Positions 1 through 12,599 of a stretch of DNA of 64,000 nt are shown here, in pieces. The stretch spans positions 160,944,001 through 161,008,000 of the forward strand of contig CM059582.1 of assembly GCA_030407085.1 (NCBI GenBank). The letters run 5' to 3'. Each line of letters begins with the position of its first letter. Within the stretch, counting starts at the first letter, position 1. Under the pieces are notes generated by a model that had not been told where the DNA came from, made no database searches, and saw only the letters and a program-made list of their open reading frames with translations. The translations under genes were made by a program, and so were the position numbers. Source of the DNA: Trichopria drosophilae. Taxonomy: Eukaryota > Arthropoda > Insecta > Hymenoptera > Diapriidae.

Positions 1-98
1 TTTGACTTATTTCAATGTTTTCTAACGACGTTTGGAAGGAAAATTACAGCTTTGAATGTTCTGTCCAAATTCCGGACTTTTGGGATAAAAAGGGTTAA
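1..98. mobile_element. Truncated right end of a TTAA-flanked element
   Basis: The stretch ends in AAAAAGGGTTAA at 88-98, which is the form taken by the right terminus (AAAGGG then TTAA) of the TTAA-flanked elements elsewhere in the window, such as the one ending at 9213. The left part lies outside the window, so no second terminus or target duplication can be checked. Assignment rests on the terminal motif alone. Confidence 0.3.
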
Positions 99-1430
99 GT
101 TGATTTTAATGAGATATTGTTGATATAAATTACAGTCATAGAACGGGGGCATTTTTTTTAAGTCTCAACATGGAAAGAAATAGATGTTACCAGATAACGT
201 ATTGATGGTACCGTATAACATCTGATCGTTTCCAGTACCATCAATATGTTATCCGGTAAATTCAGTATGTTATCGGATAGAATATTTTTTCTCTTTAAAA
301 TGAGTAGTTTTCGGCGACAAATTATTAGGGTGCATTATGATCCCAATTCGTATCGAGAGAAAATCGCGTTTTTTTTTTAATAGATGCTCATTCGATGCCA
401 TGGATTTGTAATGAGACTAGAGTCTTCTTTTGTCACTTGAATTTATTCGGGTTTTAAAATTGTTTTCAGAATTGTCTTTCAATTGTTAGAAACAAGAAGT
501 AAAATGATACCAAGATGGTTTTTCCGCGACTAACAAATCTGATGAAATGTAGAAGTGCGCACAATTCAACTCTTATTATCCTATATAAGACTGCAATTCT
601 GAAATACATCATTTTGTATTTTCCTCGATCATAAGTAATCAGAATATTACAAAACCGTAAAGACATATGCGCCTGTAGGCTTACATCACTATGTGTGTAG
701 AATTTCTAATGCCGATTGGCGTAATACGGAAAGTCTGCGCCAGATGAAGAGTCTGGTATGGATTTTTAAAACGCTCAAATGATTCACGTGCAATTAATGC
801 GAGTGCAAATTTTGTCCGTGAAAAAAATTATTGCTGACGCGAATCAGCCGCAGGGGGAAAACGTAGATCGACAGATGATCCGTAGATGCTCGAGGAAAAT
901 CGATTAACCGATGATCCACCAATTATTATGATTGATTCGTGCAAATTTTACGCCGTGTGCGGAAGATCCATGCGACGTCCGTACTGCGCAATGCGGAATT
1001 GCGGAAACTGCAAGTGACGCGCCGCAACGTGACCATGGTACAATCGACTGACGTAGGTTCGGTATACGACTTTTCAGTCACGGATCTCTAAGGTCGTCTT
1101 CTCCCACTGCATCCTACAACATGTACCCGTCGTATCCGTCCTGAGTGTACCTTCGCTACTTGATTATGCGATCATATGCGCTCAAAAAATGACCGATTCG
1201 TAAGTTCTTTGTCCCCGATGAGACACGAGTTCGTGATTCGTCCCCTTTGTTCGACATCCGCGACATGTCCGCATGTTGTCCAACATTCTTCTATGAATTT
1301 AGGATTTTTTTACAAAAAATGCTATTATTTTATTTTGGTTCTTTGTCCAAAAAAATTAATCCTTGTTTTGTAATTTTTTAAAAATTGATATTAACATACG
1401 TCACGCGTGGCTTGCATTTTAAGCTTGATC
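99..1430. other. Non-coding; G+C-richer patch at about 840-1260
   Basis: No convincing coding sequence. The interval 840-1260 has more G+C and CpG than its surroundings and contains TCAGTC (about 1076), an arthropod initiator-like hexamer. It could be a promoter or non-coding first exon, but nothing in reading frame supports a gene. The rest is AT-rich. Confidence 0.4.
190..256. repeat. Imperfect hairpin
   Basis: Arms at 190-211 and 235-256 are reverse complements at 20 of 22 positions, around a 23-base loop. The arms contain ATTGATGGTAC and its complement. No transposon ends or duplicated flanks were seen, and its role is unknown. Confidence 0.7.
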
Positions 1431-2072
1431 TTAACTCTTTAAGGACAGAAAGCCACCATTTTTTCTCAACTTTCAACGCTATTTCTTTTAATGCAATTGG
1501 ACTAGAACACAATTCCTCATATACCAGTTTTCAAAGTTTGAATCCTCCTCTTACAGACCACGATGTTAAAACAGGCCTTTGAAGCGATATAAAAAAGTTA
1601 TACTACATTCGCCCGAAATGTTGTCAGTATTTTTTTCAGAGATCTCACATTTTGAAATTCTAAATGCTTTGCTAGAATATCGTAACCACGATAAAAGGTG
1701 GCATGGATATCTGCCATAACAAATCACATTGGGTGTCTATAAAAATTTAAAATGACGTCTTCAAGATGGTGGCCTAAATTACTAAAACCGATATTTTTTT
1801 TCTTTTGTCATTCTAATATTATCAACTCTTTCTCAAATCTTTAGCATTTTAAAAATATAAATTCTGCATCTAACTTACATAGAATTTATAACAATATATT
1901 GTGAATATATCCGTTTAGGCAGAAGAGAATACTGAAATTATAGTATTGAATCCGAGGCTTTACCCATGGGAAAATAAGCGAACTTCACGTTTTCTAAAGA
2001 ATCGCTTCATTCGTAAGTATTAATATGTTTTTATGATTTCCACACATATTAGGTTAGAGTTTATGTATTTCA

Positions 2073-2486
2073 CCCTTTAAGGACGGGAGGGACACATTTT
2101 CAACACCGATTTGAACGTCGATAATTTGTATATAAACGCCTTTGGAAAAAATTTTTCTCCACGATTTCTAGCGTAAAATTTTATCCGCTTTCAGAACATT
2201 TAATAAAATTTTCATAAAATGAACCGCAAAAAAGTTATACAAGTTTTTTTTTGTAAAAAAACATGATTATTGAAACATCACTTTCACCACGAAATGGCGT
2301 TAGGAAACATGTCAATGGGAAAATATCGTGGACCCTCAGGATTAAAATGTCCCTTTTATTAAAATTGCTCAAGAAATATAAAAATACGAATATATCATAT
2401 GATCGAAGCATTAGATTATATATTCAAAAATTAAAATTGCATTGACTTTTTTTGAACACAAAAATCTTATCCGTCCTAAATGATGG
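2073..2486. mobile_element. Short TTAA-type non-autonomous element
   Basis: The left end reads CCCTTTAAGGACGG after TTCA. The right end, reverse-complemented, reads CCATCATTTAGGACGG next to TTAA. The interior resembles one arm of the inverted repeat at 20061-20792 (AAAATGAACCGCAAAA, then GGACCCTCAGGATTAAAATG versus GGACTCTCAGGATTAAAATG). There is no coding sequence. This fits an old miniature element with piggyBac-like target preference that has lost one flank by mutation. Confidence 0.5.
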
Positions 2487-2639
2487 TTAAGTCTATTTTC
2501 GTTAAATTCGGTTTCAGGAGCCTAATTTTTCTTTAAAAATGGTCAAGGAATTTAAACAATCTTGGCTCAGATTTTTGTAAAGATTATGAGCAGAATTATG
2601 AAGGAACCAAGAGACCATTTCAAAATACTTTTTTTTTAA

Positions 2640-2830
2640 ATATCGACTTTAAAAATGCAAAATGGCGGACCAAAAAGTGAAAAATTTCTGGATCAAGATA
2701 AAACTGGGTACTCTATGTATTCTGAATTTGAATTTTATAATTTAAATTTTTCGCTTTTCGGCCCACCCTTTTGAATTTTTAAAACTGGCACCGGATACGT
2801 AATCAGCGACTCCAAAAACTCTCCATATAT
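2640..2830. repeat. Fragment of the ATGGCGGA / ATCAGCGAC dispersed repeat
   Basis: CAAAATGGCGGACC near 2656 and GTAATCAGCGACTCC near 2800 are landmarks of a dispersed family also seen near 5380-5450, 8760-9060, 15300-16260 and 36283-36620. In complete copies these motifs occur in opposite orientation in the two arms of a palindrome. Confidence 0.55.
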
Positions 2831-3072
2831 GAACTTGAGATTATTTTATAATGCGAATTAGTCAGAATTACATTTATTTTAAAAAAAACGTTTCTAACGT
2901 TCAATTAATTAACAATAACCTTTGCTTTTTTTTTATTTCTATGAATGGGTGTTCTCTAATATATTTCATATGGTTTTGTCATTAAAACTAATTAAATAAG
3001 TGTTTAAAAAATGTAAAAAAGTGTAACGAAAAAGGTGTCACTCAGGACTGACACTATGCCGCAAAGGGTTAA

Positions 3073-5844
3073 ATGATTAATAGTGAGTATTCGTGCGATG
3101 TAGAGTTATTAAAAAATATTAAATTGAGCATATGAATTGATTTATGTTATTGTGCTAGCACATATAGAAAATTACATCACAACGTATTCAGAAAAAAATT
3201 CGTAATTATATTGGTTTTTGCAACAAAGTCATAAAAAAAATAAATCAACAGCGGTACCAGGAGTGGGTTTGTCCCAGACAAGTGGTGTTCCCCATGCTTT
3301 TTACACACCCGAATGAGGGTACCTCTCAAAATGAAGGTGCCTGTTAAGTCATTTTAAAGACCCTTCAATTGGTCACGATATCGTTAAAGTGATTTGTGAT
3401 TCGAATTCTTCCTCGCGGAATCGGAACAACTTTTGAAATTTCGTTTATGACCGATCATGGGGATGTTAACAAAACCAACAAAAACCAAATTGCAGTTTTT
3501 CATGAAATACAAAAAATTAAAAGGAATTAAACGTGCAGAAGTGCAGATTAATTCCTGTAGATGTCAAGATAAATTCTCGGCCTTTTTATTGACATTTGAC
3601 TGATTTTAAGCGTAAACAAAATTTAGTACGGGTTTCTTTGTTCTTTATATAAGGAAAGGCTTTTTGTTTTAAGATTCACTTAAATCACTTAAGTATCGCT
3701 GCAGACAAATATAAGTTACGAGAAATGGGTAGAAAGAATATTTAAAATAAATAAATAAATATTCCAAAGAACTGTCAATACTTTTAATTGCGCTAGGTGC
3801 ATTATTGATAGCCTTCAGTTTTAAAAATCAGGAAAATTTGTTTCAAATGGTAGTATGTTACATAGTAATTTATGTTTCATTAGTTTCGAACACATTCGAT
3901 AATACAAAAATGCTATTTCGTCCGCTGCGCAATAGATGCTCTACGGTAGGACATTCCCGCAAGCAATAAGCATTTCTATCAATTAGTCTGTAAACGAGGC
4001 GATTGCTTTGCGTATACTATTAGCGTTACGTATTAATCATCGAGCATGTCAGAGCGTGATTGTCAAGCCACAAAATATAAGGACACAATCCTGCAAATAA
4101 CGTATTTATTATGATAAATCCGTATGTATAACTATTTTTATAATGCATATAAATATATTTCTGGCTTTGCAAATCTAGTTTATCAAAACTTTATAAAAAT
4201 ATTTCCAGAAATTTTCGTTTTACACAAATTGAACTCTTCATATCTTTCACCGAACCGCGTAAATATCAACAATGAAATTTAAAACAAAATTTTAATTTCG
4301 ATAGAAAAATTAATTCGAAATTGATTAATAAGCTAATAACTCCGAAATGTGTTTCATTATTTTGATGTCCTTTAGAATCTATTGAAGAATTCCATAATAA
4401 TGCAGTAACGGTATCTGAGTCGTCTACGCCAAAAGTGCACAAAGCATGAATGACTAAACTTGTTTAATTACCCTCTAGTGGATAATTATATGAGTAAATA
4501 AACTATCATTTAAAAGTGTAGCAAGCAGTCACACTATGGCGTTCGCTAAAGGCACGTATATGTAATCGCTAAACGCGTTAAATGTCAACTCCCCCAGTAC
4601 TAATTGTTAATTGCATTTGTAAGTTCAAGATCAATTTGCATTGTTTGCAAACAGCTGTTACGTACTCGCACCGTTTTCATTACACACATTTCCAACGATT
4701 TTACAATCACGAAATACATCTTGGAATGTCAATTTCGATCTCCATTTTACAAACGAGTATTCTGCTATACAGAAAAAAATGAGTTTTTATATTAAGCTGC
4801 TAATACGCATTTAAGTCGTCAATGCCGATGTTAATTTGTTCGTAGTACCCACGGCGATTTATAGTAGTTAAATCGGAGCAACATTTGCAAATAACCGATT
4901 GTCTATCGATTTTCCTTGTTCGTATTGATGTTAATCTACTACGTCACTCCAAGTTCATTTTTACTGACATTATACAAGTTGTAACGAACAATAGTAATTG
5001 ATTTGTTAGTGAGCGTGTATAAGTTCAGGATTGCATAAGAAGATAACAAACGCATCTTAGAAACCGCCGTGTACAAAGTGCGTTTACACGTTCTGAGTAA
5101 TTATTCGGAATGTATAAACAATCAGTACTATTTATACTTCGTCCTAGCACCAAGTAGAAATGTGGAGAAGTTTGTATGCAGCTAGCACGTGTCAAGAACT
5201 ACTGCGTTCAATACAATGTTCATTACCTATACTATTACGCCTACACATCCTTGTTTAAATCTTCTGATGAATCTTTTTAACGCAGATTTCACTTTCTTCA
5301 TAAAACGTTTGATTCCGTTAAATAAAAAGATTGATTAATCTGATATCAAAATCGCACAATTCAAAATGGTGGATATTGATCTTTATGCCGATGATTCTGA
5401 GGTTCATATAAAAATATTATAGAATTAACAATGGCGGATCCAGTATGGTGACCAGTTTTAAAGTCATCATGCAGTATACGATATAGAAAGTTAGAGTTCG
5501 CATCTGCGGAAGGTCCTGGAAGGATTTTGCAATACATTTTTATATAGGTAATATATAAACAGAGAAAACACTTCTATTAAATGCACCTGAATTTTTTTAG
5601 CGTATTATTCTTACAATTTTCAAGTGTGCCCTATAGGTTCTCGTTAAAATGGTTTTTCCTCATTTTTTCAATGGAAATCAGCATGGTGCACTTAACAATT
5701 CGTTCTGCTTCAGAATTTGAGATGAATTCAACCTGAACAATTTCTCTATTACATAAAAAATAGTACATAGAAGTATCCGTCATAAATAAGTTGTTTTTTA
5801 TACAAAGTAATATTTATTTAATTAAGGGTACTGCTCTATTCATA
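3073..5844. other. Non-coding stretch
   Basis: No gene seen. It contains one copy of a dispersed repeat at about 3252-3390 (listed separately) and ATGGCGGATCC-type repeat remnants near 5365-5450. The remainder is AT-rich without recognisable structure. Confidence 0.5.
3252..3390 (+). repeat. Dispersed repeat, copy 1 (second copy near 17901)
   Basis: Shares an ordered series of motifs with 17901-18040: GGTACC near the start, then ACCCGAATG, CTC(C/T)CAAAATGAA, CCTGTTA and CACGATA/GACGATA. Both copies are single-orientation and have no TIRs that I can see. The family is unidentified. Confidence 0.5.
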
Positions 5845-5846
5845 TA

Positions 5847-6261
5847 CACAGAGAGAACGAAAAAGGTTAATGGAACCATTTTTTAAAAGTACATTACGTG
5901 ATTATAAAAAATGGTTAAGTTAACCATTTCCATAGTAAAACAAAAAAAACATTGTTCCGTTTACTATTTCCCGATATTTAAATATGCAGAACACATAACC
6001 TCAAATGTACCGTACAGATTTATAGTTAAATAGTCACTCAAAATATTCTTAACTAGAAAAATAGATTTAGTAAAAGTGATTAAACGAAAATAGCTATTTA
6101 TCATCATAAAATTATTGCATGTTATATTTTACAATATTATGAATTATAAAAATAAGATACTGCCAACTACAACCTTTCACGATGTTAATTGTACTATTAT
6201 GAAATGTTATAATAATTTCTATCTTTTTTTCGTGGTTCCATTTACTTTTTTTCTCTCTGTG
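5847..6261. mobile_element. TA-flanked miniature inverted-repeat element
   Basis: The left end CACAGAGAGAACGAAAAAGG follows TA at 5845-5846. The right end, reverse-complemented, reads CACAGAGAGAAAAAAAGTAA and is followed by TA at 6262-6263. Both arms continue into ATGGAACC. At 415 bp without coding potential, this is a typical miniature element with Tc1/mariner-like TA target use. The superfamily is inferred from the TA flanks only. Confidence 0.75.
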
Positions 6262-6263
6262 TA

Positions 6264-8638
6264 GTAACAAATAAATAAATAATTGTTTGGTATACAATTG
6301 ATGATATCTTTCGGATATATGCAAAAATCATCTATTTCCGAAAATTCTCGATCAATTCTCAATAAAGTTCTGTGGTATTTTTTAGGAAAATCTATCTAGT
6401 GGTTGGAATTGCAAATACAGAGTCCGAACTTCGATAAACCATTTCAATCATTTTTAACTTATATTTGTACATTGATTTCTGTGTAATCAACTGAGGACAT
6501 TGCACCCCTTTTAATTAGGGTACTTTATTATTTGAAGGAAAACATTGCTAGAATTTTACAAGCTTTTGATAACCGTTTTAAATCTATTAAATAAACATAC
6601 TTATTCAGCAATTTAAGGAACAATAAGACAATGTTTTAAGGCCTTTGACCATTTTTTTAGACGCAAATAAAAATGCATCAATTTAATAAAAAATCATTTA
6701 AATTCAATTTTTTAAATTAAATCCCGTGTTAAAACAATATCAAGTGTATGTAAAATGTAAGATAGTCAAAATTATCAGGTAATTCCAGACAGGTTCGTTG
6801 CAAACATAAATGTTTTTTTCCGGGCTTCGCGATCGTGATTTTATAAGCTGCAAAGCTTAACTCCTTCATTTATGTGCAGGGTACTTTGAGGGAATTACCC
6901 AATTAATTTTGGAGCTCCAGTGGTTTCCTCGGGATTATTTTTCTATTCAAGTTTAAAAAAAAAAGAGAATTGTAGCCAAAGAACTGAGAATTCAACTAAT
7001 TTTTTTTAATTCACCTTGCCAAACTCTAGAGGCAAACTAAATTACCGAAACGCTTTTTAGCAATTTATTTAGCGTTCAAAATTACCAGTGGGATCGCAAA
7101 AGAGATCACTTCTCTATTAAATATATAAAATATTCTCGAATGCTTCAATTCAATTGGTTTGATATTTTTATGTAAAGAATATTGAATTAAATTTGTAACA
7201 ACAGTATGTATATCATTACTAAATTCAAGTTACAATGCAATCATTTTTTGTAGTTTTAAAGGTAAATTCGTTAAAATTCATGGAGCGTATTTCATGATAA
7301 ATGCTAACATTTGTTACTTTCTGCTTGCATTAAATGTAACAAGATCTTGATATCATGAGCCGAAAAAAATGTTTCGAAGAAGAATTTGGTCTATAATACT
7401 AAATCATAACGGTTCGGGAAAAATATTGTGGGTGCTCTAGCGCCATAAACTGCTGCTGCATATCCAAGAATATACTTTTATCTCTCTCATATTCAAATAT
7501 CCATTTTTAGCAATTTGCTCACGTTCAAAAACTTAAAAATTAGCAGACAAAGGTTCTTCCAAATGCATGCTACCTGAAATTGATAGTATAGAGATTTTGG
7601 AAGATTTCTAAATGTGGAAACTATTATCTAACAGTCCTAATCATCGTGGTGTAACTATAGCGACAGCATTGTCATTATAATAGTAGCAGAAACTGTTTTT
7701 CCAATGATCAGTAAATGCGAACCTAATTTACACGGCAGAAATAGAGAACTACTATACTATACTATAATATGTTTCAAATATCTTTTATACGTGCCGTTAC
7801 TACTCAACTACTTGACCGTACTATGTATATAGCAAGAATATCTACGAAGGTTGATTGTTCTGCATCTTACTACTTAAGAAGTAGTTCTTGCCATCCATTT
7901 CTTCTGTCTAAGAATTCGGTTATTACTGCCCTTGGTAAACGATAAATCTATTCAACAATATTAAATTAATATTATGAATATTATTCATATCTAATTAATA
8001 AAAACAACAAGAACAATAATAGTAAATTGTAAAGAATAATGCTCAGTCTGAAATAGAAAATACTATTAGATTCCTTAACCTTGTCAACAAATTACAAGTA
8101 TATTATTTTTAAATTGTTTTTGACTTTAAAAGATATTTCTTTGAACTTTATTCATCTTTTGAAGATTAACCTTCGTTATCCCTTTTCTTCCTTTTTTGTT
8201 TCTCGTATGTAAGAAAAACAAAGATATATATCTGTCCCGTATCACGTAGTCGTCGTATTTGCATACAAGTTCCTAATAGAAATGCAAATCCGATTGTCCG
8301 CCTCCTGATATGGATTTAAACATATATGATGGGTAATGCTTGGGTTGCATGGAAATTCCAGACCGTTCTTGGGAAGTTTGATCAGGTAATGTGGTTTTAC
8401 CGTATAGTACACTAATGTGTGTTTGTGTTTTATGAAGACGTGTAGGCAATATGGAAAAGAGCACAACACAAATGTATCATCGTTGAATATCTACGGGTAT
8501 GTCAGATTAAGCGGTATTCGCCCCATAAGGATCTCAAATTGAAATTACATCCTACGCGATAACGAGGAATTCTTCAGATCTTTTCCTATGAAATATTGCA
8601 GGTTACTTGTAATTAATATCATTACGAATAAAGTATAT
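6264..8638. other. Non-coding stretch
   Basis: AT-rich sequence with no convincing reading frame or repeat structure. A short ACTATACTAT run lies near 7750. Confidence 0.45.
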
Positions 8639-8642
8639 TTAA

Positions 8643-9213
8643 CTCTTTAGCTGTCAGGCGAAAATCAGCTTTGCGTGCCATTTTTGTCTTCCAACAAAAT
8701 TTTCATTGATTTATACTATAATTTTAGTGTTATGGTTTTCGAGGTCGCTGAAATTGTATCTGAAATTGGATTGCTACTATTCAAAATGGCGGATCCAATA
8801 TGGCGATAGCAAATTCGAAAAGGAGGATTCTTCTTACGAAACGATTCACAAGACTGCCAAGTGGTATAACAAATGATACTTTCAATTGACGATGAATGTT
8901 TTGGTAAATTTAATTCGTTATAATGTATCTGAGCTTCAAAAACTTAGATTCAGGACTCAGATTCTAAATTCTCTATCATGAACATCTATTTTTCGAATTT
9001 GCGTCCATCATATTGGATCCACCATTTTGAATTTTAGATGTCCGATTTCAGATACCGATTCAGCATCCTCAAAAATTAGAAATTACCAAATTGCAGTCGA
9101 ATCGATGAAGTACAAATAGGTATGTTTTTTTTTCACATGCGCACATATGCGTTATAAGACAAAAGTGTCACGATTTTTTTCTGCGCATATATGCGTCACT
9201 GACAATTAAAGGG
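8643..9213. mobile_element. TTAA-flanked palindromic element, 571 bp
   Basis: TTAA occurs at 8639-8642 and 9214-9217. The left end reads CTCTTTAGCTGTCAG and the right end, reverse-complemented, reads CCCTTTAATTGTCAG. The two halves are complementary deep into the element: AAAATGGCGGATCC near 8786 is answered by GGATCCACCATTTT near 9014. There is no coding capacity. TTAA duplication plus CCC-type ends resembles piggyBac-like non-autonomous elements. Kolobok-type elements also use TTAA and are not excluded. Confidence 0.8.
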
Positions 9214-9217
9214 TTAA

Positions 9218-10768
9218 GTATATTATCAAGTATTTCGTATCAAAATCGAAGTTAAGAAATGTTAAAAGGTACATATCCTACTAATTTCAAGGCCGTTCTA
9301 CAAGCTTCTGAGGTACAAATTGGATTTCAGTCATCAAGAATTCCAATATGGCTCCAAACTTGAAAAAATTTCCAAAAAAATGGGAAATATTTATTCTTCC
9401 CAATTTTTTCGACTTATTAGAATATTATTGGGATTCTATTTAGACTATATATAAAACTTATCAAAATATTTGAATTTGAAGAAAGAAATGTTAATTTTAT
9501 GCCGTGCAACATTGTAACAACTTTAAAATGGCGTCTCTAACTAAAAATCGACGAGCTCCTTTACATAAATGCTAACGAAAAAGAAATGAATTGCAATTTT
9601 TTTTAGATTTTTTTTATGATAGTTTCAGAAATTTTGTATCTACATTTTTTAAAAGATTTTTAATTGTTTGCGAAAAATTTTCAAAATTACAGAAAAAAAA
9701 TCTGGAAAAATGCCACTATATCACTCAATGAATTGTAATTTTAAAAAAAAAGGTCATAGTTTTTGAATTAGAACATTCAGAAAATTTTCAAGGAAATTTT
9801 CATTGAGGACGCCATTTTGAGAACGTAAATTAAAGGTGACTTAATAAAATTTTCAAAATTCGGGCTCTGTAAAGGCAATTCTAATTACTATAGACGGTTT
9901 CCTAGAAAAAACATTACTTGAGAACTGACCGAGAATTTTCGGAAATAAATAAAAAAAACTTCAGACCTATTCGGGGGAGCACTTTAAAATCCCCTTAAGG
10001 ATATCTTGACGCGATCAATCAATAACGTAATTATCTGCACCACAAAATCTAAACGTAAATGAAACTATTTTTGAAAGTTCAGGTAAAGCGTATCGTGCAA
10101 GTAATTTTAGTTACTACATGCATTCTTTTAAAAATAACAAAGAATTTAATTGAGAATTTTCTATGAATTTTTGGTAATCAGTAACAAAAAAATGTTAACT
10201 TTGAACTACTTATATGCTGGCAATTGTAAAAAATCTTTCGTATTGGTTAGAATATTGTACAGGAATTACCTTTACGAAACTCAAATTTCGACAAATTTAT
10301 TTATTTGTAACATAGATTTTTAAGTTACAACCTACAAATTAGAAATATCTTCAACTAAACCTAACGTCAAATTCCCACGGAAATTCTTACATTCAGGCAA
10401 TGTCGAACGAACATGTATTTTATCAATTTAGTTTGCAATGTATAGTTACAGTAGATAGTACTGGTGTGATAGAGAATAGACTAAAACTGTGATAAAATGC
10501 AACGATGTGACCGACTAGTACTTGTATACTCTAACTTTTCAGAAACCGTCTCGTAAATGCCTATGATTATTCACTAACTCTTCAAAACTAACAAGTTGTG
10601 GAAAGATTCTTTCTATTCCAGAAAAAAATTTATCCTTTATTCCAAAAAATTCTAAAATTTTGAATGCAATATTGATTTTTAGAATAATAATTTAATAAGT
10701 TGTGACTTGCCATTAGAACAAACATGAGAGTCATAATTATGTTGCTATCTATCCGCATACGACATACT
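9218..10768. other. Non-coding stretch with one TTAA-element remnant
   Basis: No gene seen. It contains the partial element at 9780-9994 (listed separately). Fragments with ATGGCGTC-type motifs near 9530 suggest further decayed repeats. Confidence 0.45.
9780..9994. mobile_element. Partial TTAA-type element (GGGG-TTCTAAAG family)
   Basis: The right end GAGCACTTTAAAATCCCC followed by TTAA (9995-9998) matches the right end of the element at 46936-47640. Internal motifs CAAAATTCGGGCT, GGCAATTCTAATTACTATAG and GAACTGACCGAGAATTTTCG are shared with that copy. The left end is missing or too diverged to place. Confidence 0.6.
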
Positions 10769-10776
10769 TTATACAG

Positions 10777-11194
10777 GGGAGCGCCTCAAAAACCCGACAA
10801 ATCACAAAACAGGCACTTCAAAAACCCGACATACGAAAACCAGACATTTAAAGAAATAGACATTCAAAAACCAAACATTTCAAAAAATACATATCCTGAA
10901 AATGTAATTAATTATTGAATTCTAAATATGTTTAATAAATATAATCCCGGGGTCAAACTGATTGGACCTTCAAATGACCTTGCAGTGACACCTCAAGGAC
11001 GCGACCTGAGGTAATTTTTTAATGTAGTGAACACACCAATCGGTGGTGTCTATATTTTTAAATGTCAAATTTTTGAATGTCTGTATTTTGAAATGTCTGG
11101 TTTTTTAATGTCTGCATTTTGAAATATCTGGTTTTTGAATGTCGGGTTTTTGAAATGTATGTTTTGTGATTTGTCGGGTTTTTGAGGTACACCC
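10777..11194. mobile_element. Foldback family A, copy 1 (418 bp)
   Basis: The ends GGGAGCGCCTC and GAGGTACACCC are inverted and flanked by TTATACAG / TTGTACAG, an 8-bp target duplication with one mismatch. Each arm is a run of near-repeats of CAAAAACC(C/A)GACATT alternating with CAAAATACAGACATT. The core (about 10935-11060) contains GTCAAACTGATTGGACC and GAACACACCAATCGG, shared with the other long copies. It has no transposase and is non-autonomous. Confidence 0.85.
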
Positions 11195-11225
11195 TTGTAC
11201 AGTAGTTGTTAGCGCACGGATCATA

Positions 11226-11536
11226 CACGGAGAAAAATAATCAGCAAAATCAGCCGAAAAATCCGCAGATTCTACCAATTTTATCCTATAGGGACAGCTG
11301 TTGGAATTCCGTAGGGATAGCCGATAATTTCAGCTAAATTTACTGTAAAAGTCCGCAAATTTAACGGAACAAATCTGCTAATGTAGCGGAAATTTAGAGC
11401 AAAGCGCGAATTGAGTAGGGTTAAGGCTACATTAGCGGAATCAAAACAGCTAAAATTGCATATATTTTCGGCAATTCCAGCCGAAAATTTTAGCTGATAT
11501 GAATCAGCTAATCCAGCGGAGTCATTTTTCTCCGTG
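11226..11536. mobile_element. TA-flanked miniature element with CACGGAGAAAAAT ends
   Basis: Left end CACGGAGAAAAAT after TA at 11224-11225. Right end ATTTTTCTCCGTG before TA at 11537-11538. Both arms are rich in CAGC and CCGC motifs (AATCAGC, TCCGC) in opposite orientation. At 311 bp and without coding, it is a miniature element with Tc1/mariner-like TA target. It lies 31 bp right of a foldback A copy. Confidence 0.75.
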
Positions 11537-11939
11537 TACGTAAAAATGAAAATCTATTGATATAACGGGCGCAAAGAGCTACTTCGAGTGTATTGCGAGG
11601 GCACCTGGTGGTAATATTAGTAACTCAAAATACCCGAATTCGGTGCAGATTTATTATAGCTTAGAAAAAACATATTTGTACGGCAAAGATTCCCGATAAT
11701 GTCAGTAGGGTATTACAAATCTTGTTAATCGTCTTTTTAACATTGCAGTTAATATGTTATATTAAGTTAATCTATTGATTTTGTTACATGAAATGAATAC
11801 TTTTTGCCCATATTCCACGTTACAGGTGTGTTGTTAACGCTATGTGTCACACACTAATGTTACAGGTTAGCATTGCATATAGTTCTTAGCGTTCATAATA
11901 GCGTTTGGCCATGCAAGTGGCGCCATAGTTTTTCTTGCA

Positions 11940-12545
11940 GGGATGTAAAAATACCTATTTTTGATGCAGTAGGCGTAAAATGATCATTTTACGCCCTCAA
12001 TTGCGGGCGTAAAACGCCTATTTCACGCCTCCTGAGGCATAAAATAATGTTTACGCCCACGGAGGCGTGAAATTGGAAGTTTAGGCCCATAAATACAGGC
12101 GTAAAATATTGTACGCCTACAGTATCAAAAAATAATGTTTGAATCTCAGGCGTAAAATTTTCATCCTCACGAACCTCGAGCCTTCTTTGCCGTCTCACGG
12201 GTTGTATTTTCGAGGCGTAAAACACCATTTTACACCCTTGATACCAAAATAACTATTTCTTCACACCGGGAGGAAAGCCGGTCATAAAGAAAAATCGTAT
12301 ACTTCCCTCGGGGAGTAAAAAAGAATGCCTCAGCCTGCATGTTTCTCACCATTGGCTTTGTCTTGGGTAAAAATTACACGCAGTCTGAGACATTCTTCTT
12401 GTTACCTCCCTCGTTGAGTAAGTTACTAATTTCGCACCATGGGTGTAAAGTGAACTTTTACACCCGCATGCAGTTAACGTTCCGGAGGGTCTGCGACGCC
12501 GTCCTGTCATATTTTACTTCAGCAAATTCGGGTGTAAAATCGAAT
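11940..12545. repeat. Cluster of GGCGTAAAA hairpins
   Basis: GGCGTAAAA or its complement recurs exactly at about 11972, 11987, 12004, 12101, 12149 and 12212. A perfect 24-bp palindrome spans 11972-11995 (half-site GGCGTAAAATGA). A second zone, 12239-12545, carries the variant GGGTGTAAAA, including a near-palindrome at about 12439-12464. Inverted CACGCCTCC / GGAGGCGTG lies around 12030-12075. It looks like a decayed palindromic transposon or local amplification of a short palindromic unit, and the family is unidentified. Confidence 0.65.
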
Positions 12546-12599
12546 TTTGATTTTTTGGAGTCATTACACTGAATTCCTCCCTCTATTCCCTTTTTTATG

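Larger units (their letters stand above)
1431..3072. repeat. TTAA-bounded interval, possibly one composite element
   Basis: TTAA followed by CTCTTTAAGGACAG begins at 1431, and AAAGGG followed by TTAA ends at 3072. These could be the two ends of one composite element enclosing the 2073-2486 element, or two unrelated end fragments. The TIR agreement beyond the first few bases is weak, so the single-element reading is only a possibility. Confidence 0.3.

Noticed and set aside
10724..10918. Short open frame translating to KPDKSQNRHFKNPTYENQTF-like repeats
   Set aside because: Repetitive peptides of this kind (also at 22779, 37147, 49349 and 51063) are translations of foldback A arms, not proteins.
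10777..11194. CRISPR-like regular short repeats in the foldback arms
   Set aside because: Units are contiguous without unique spacers, mirror each other at the two ends, and lie in a eukaryotic genome.
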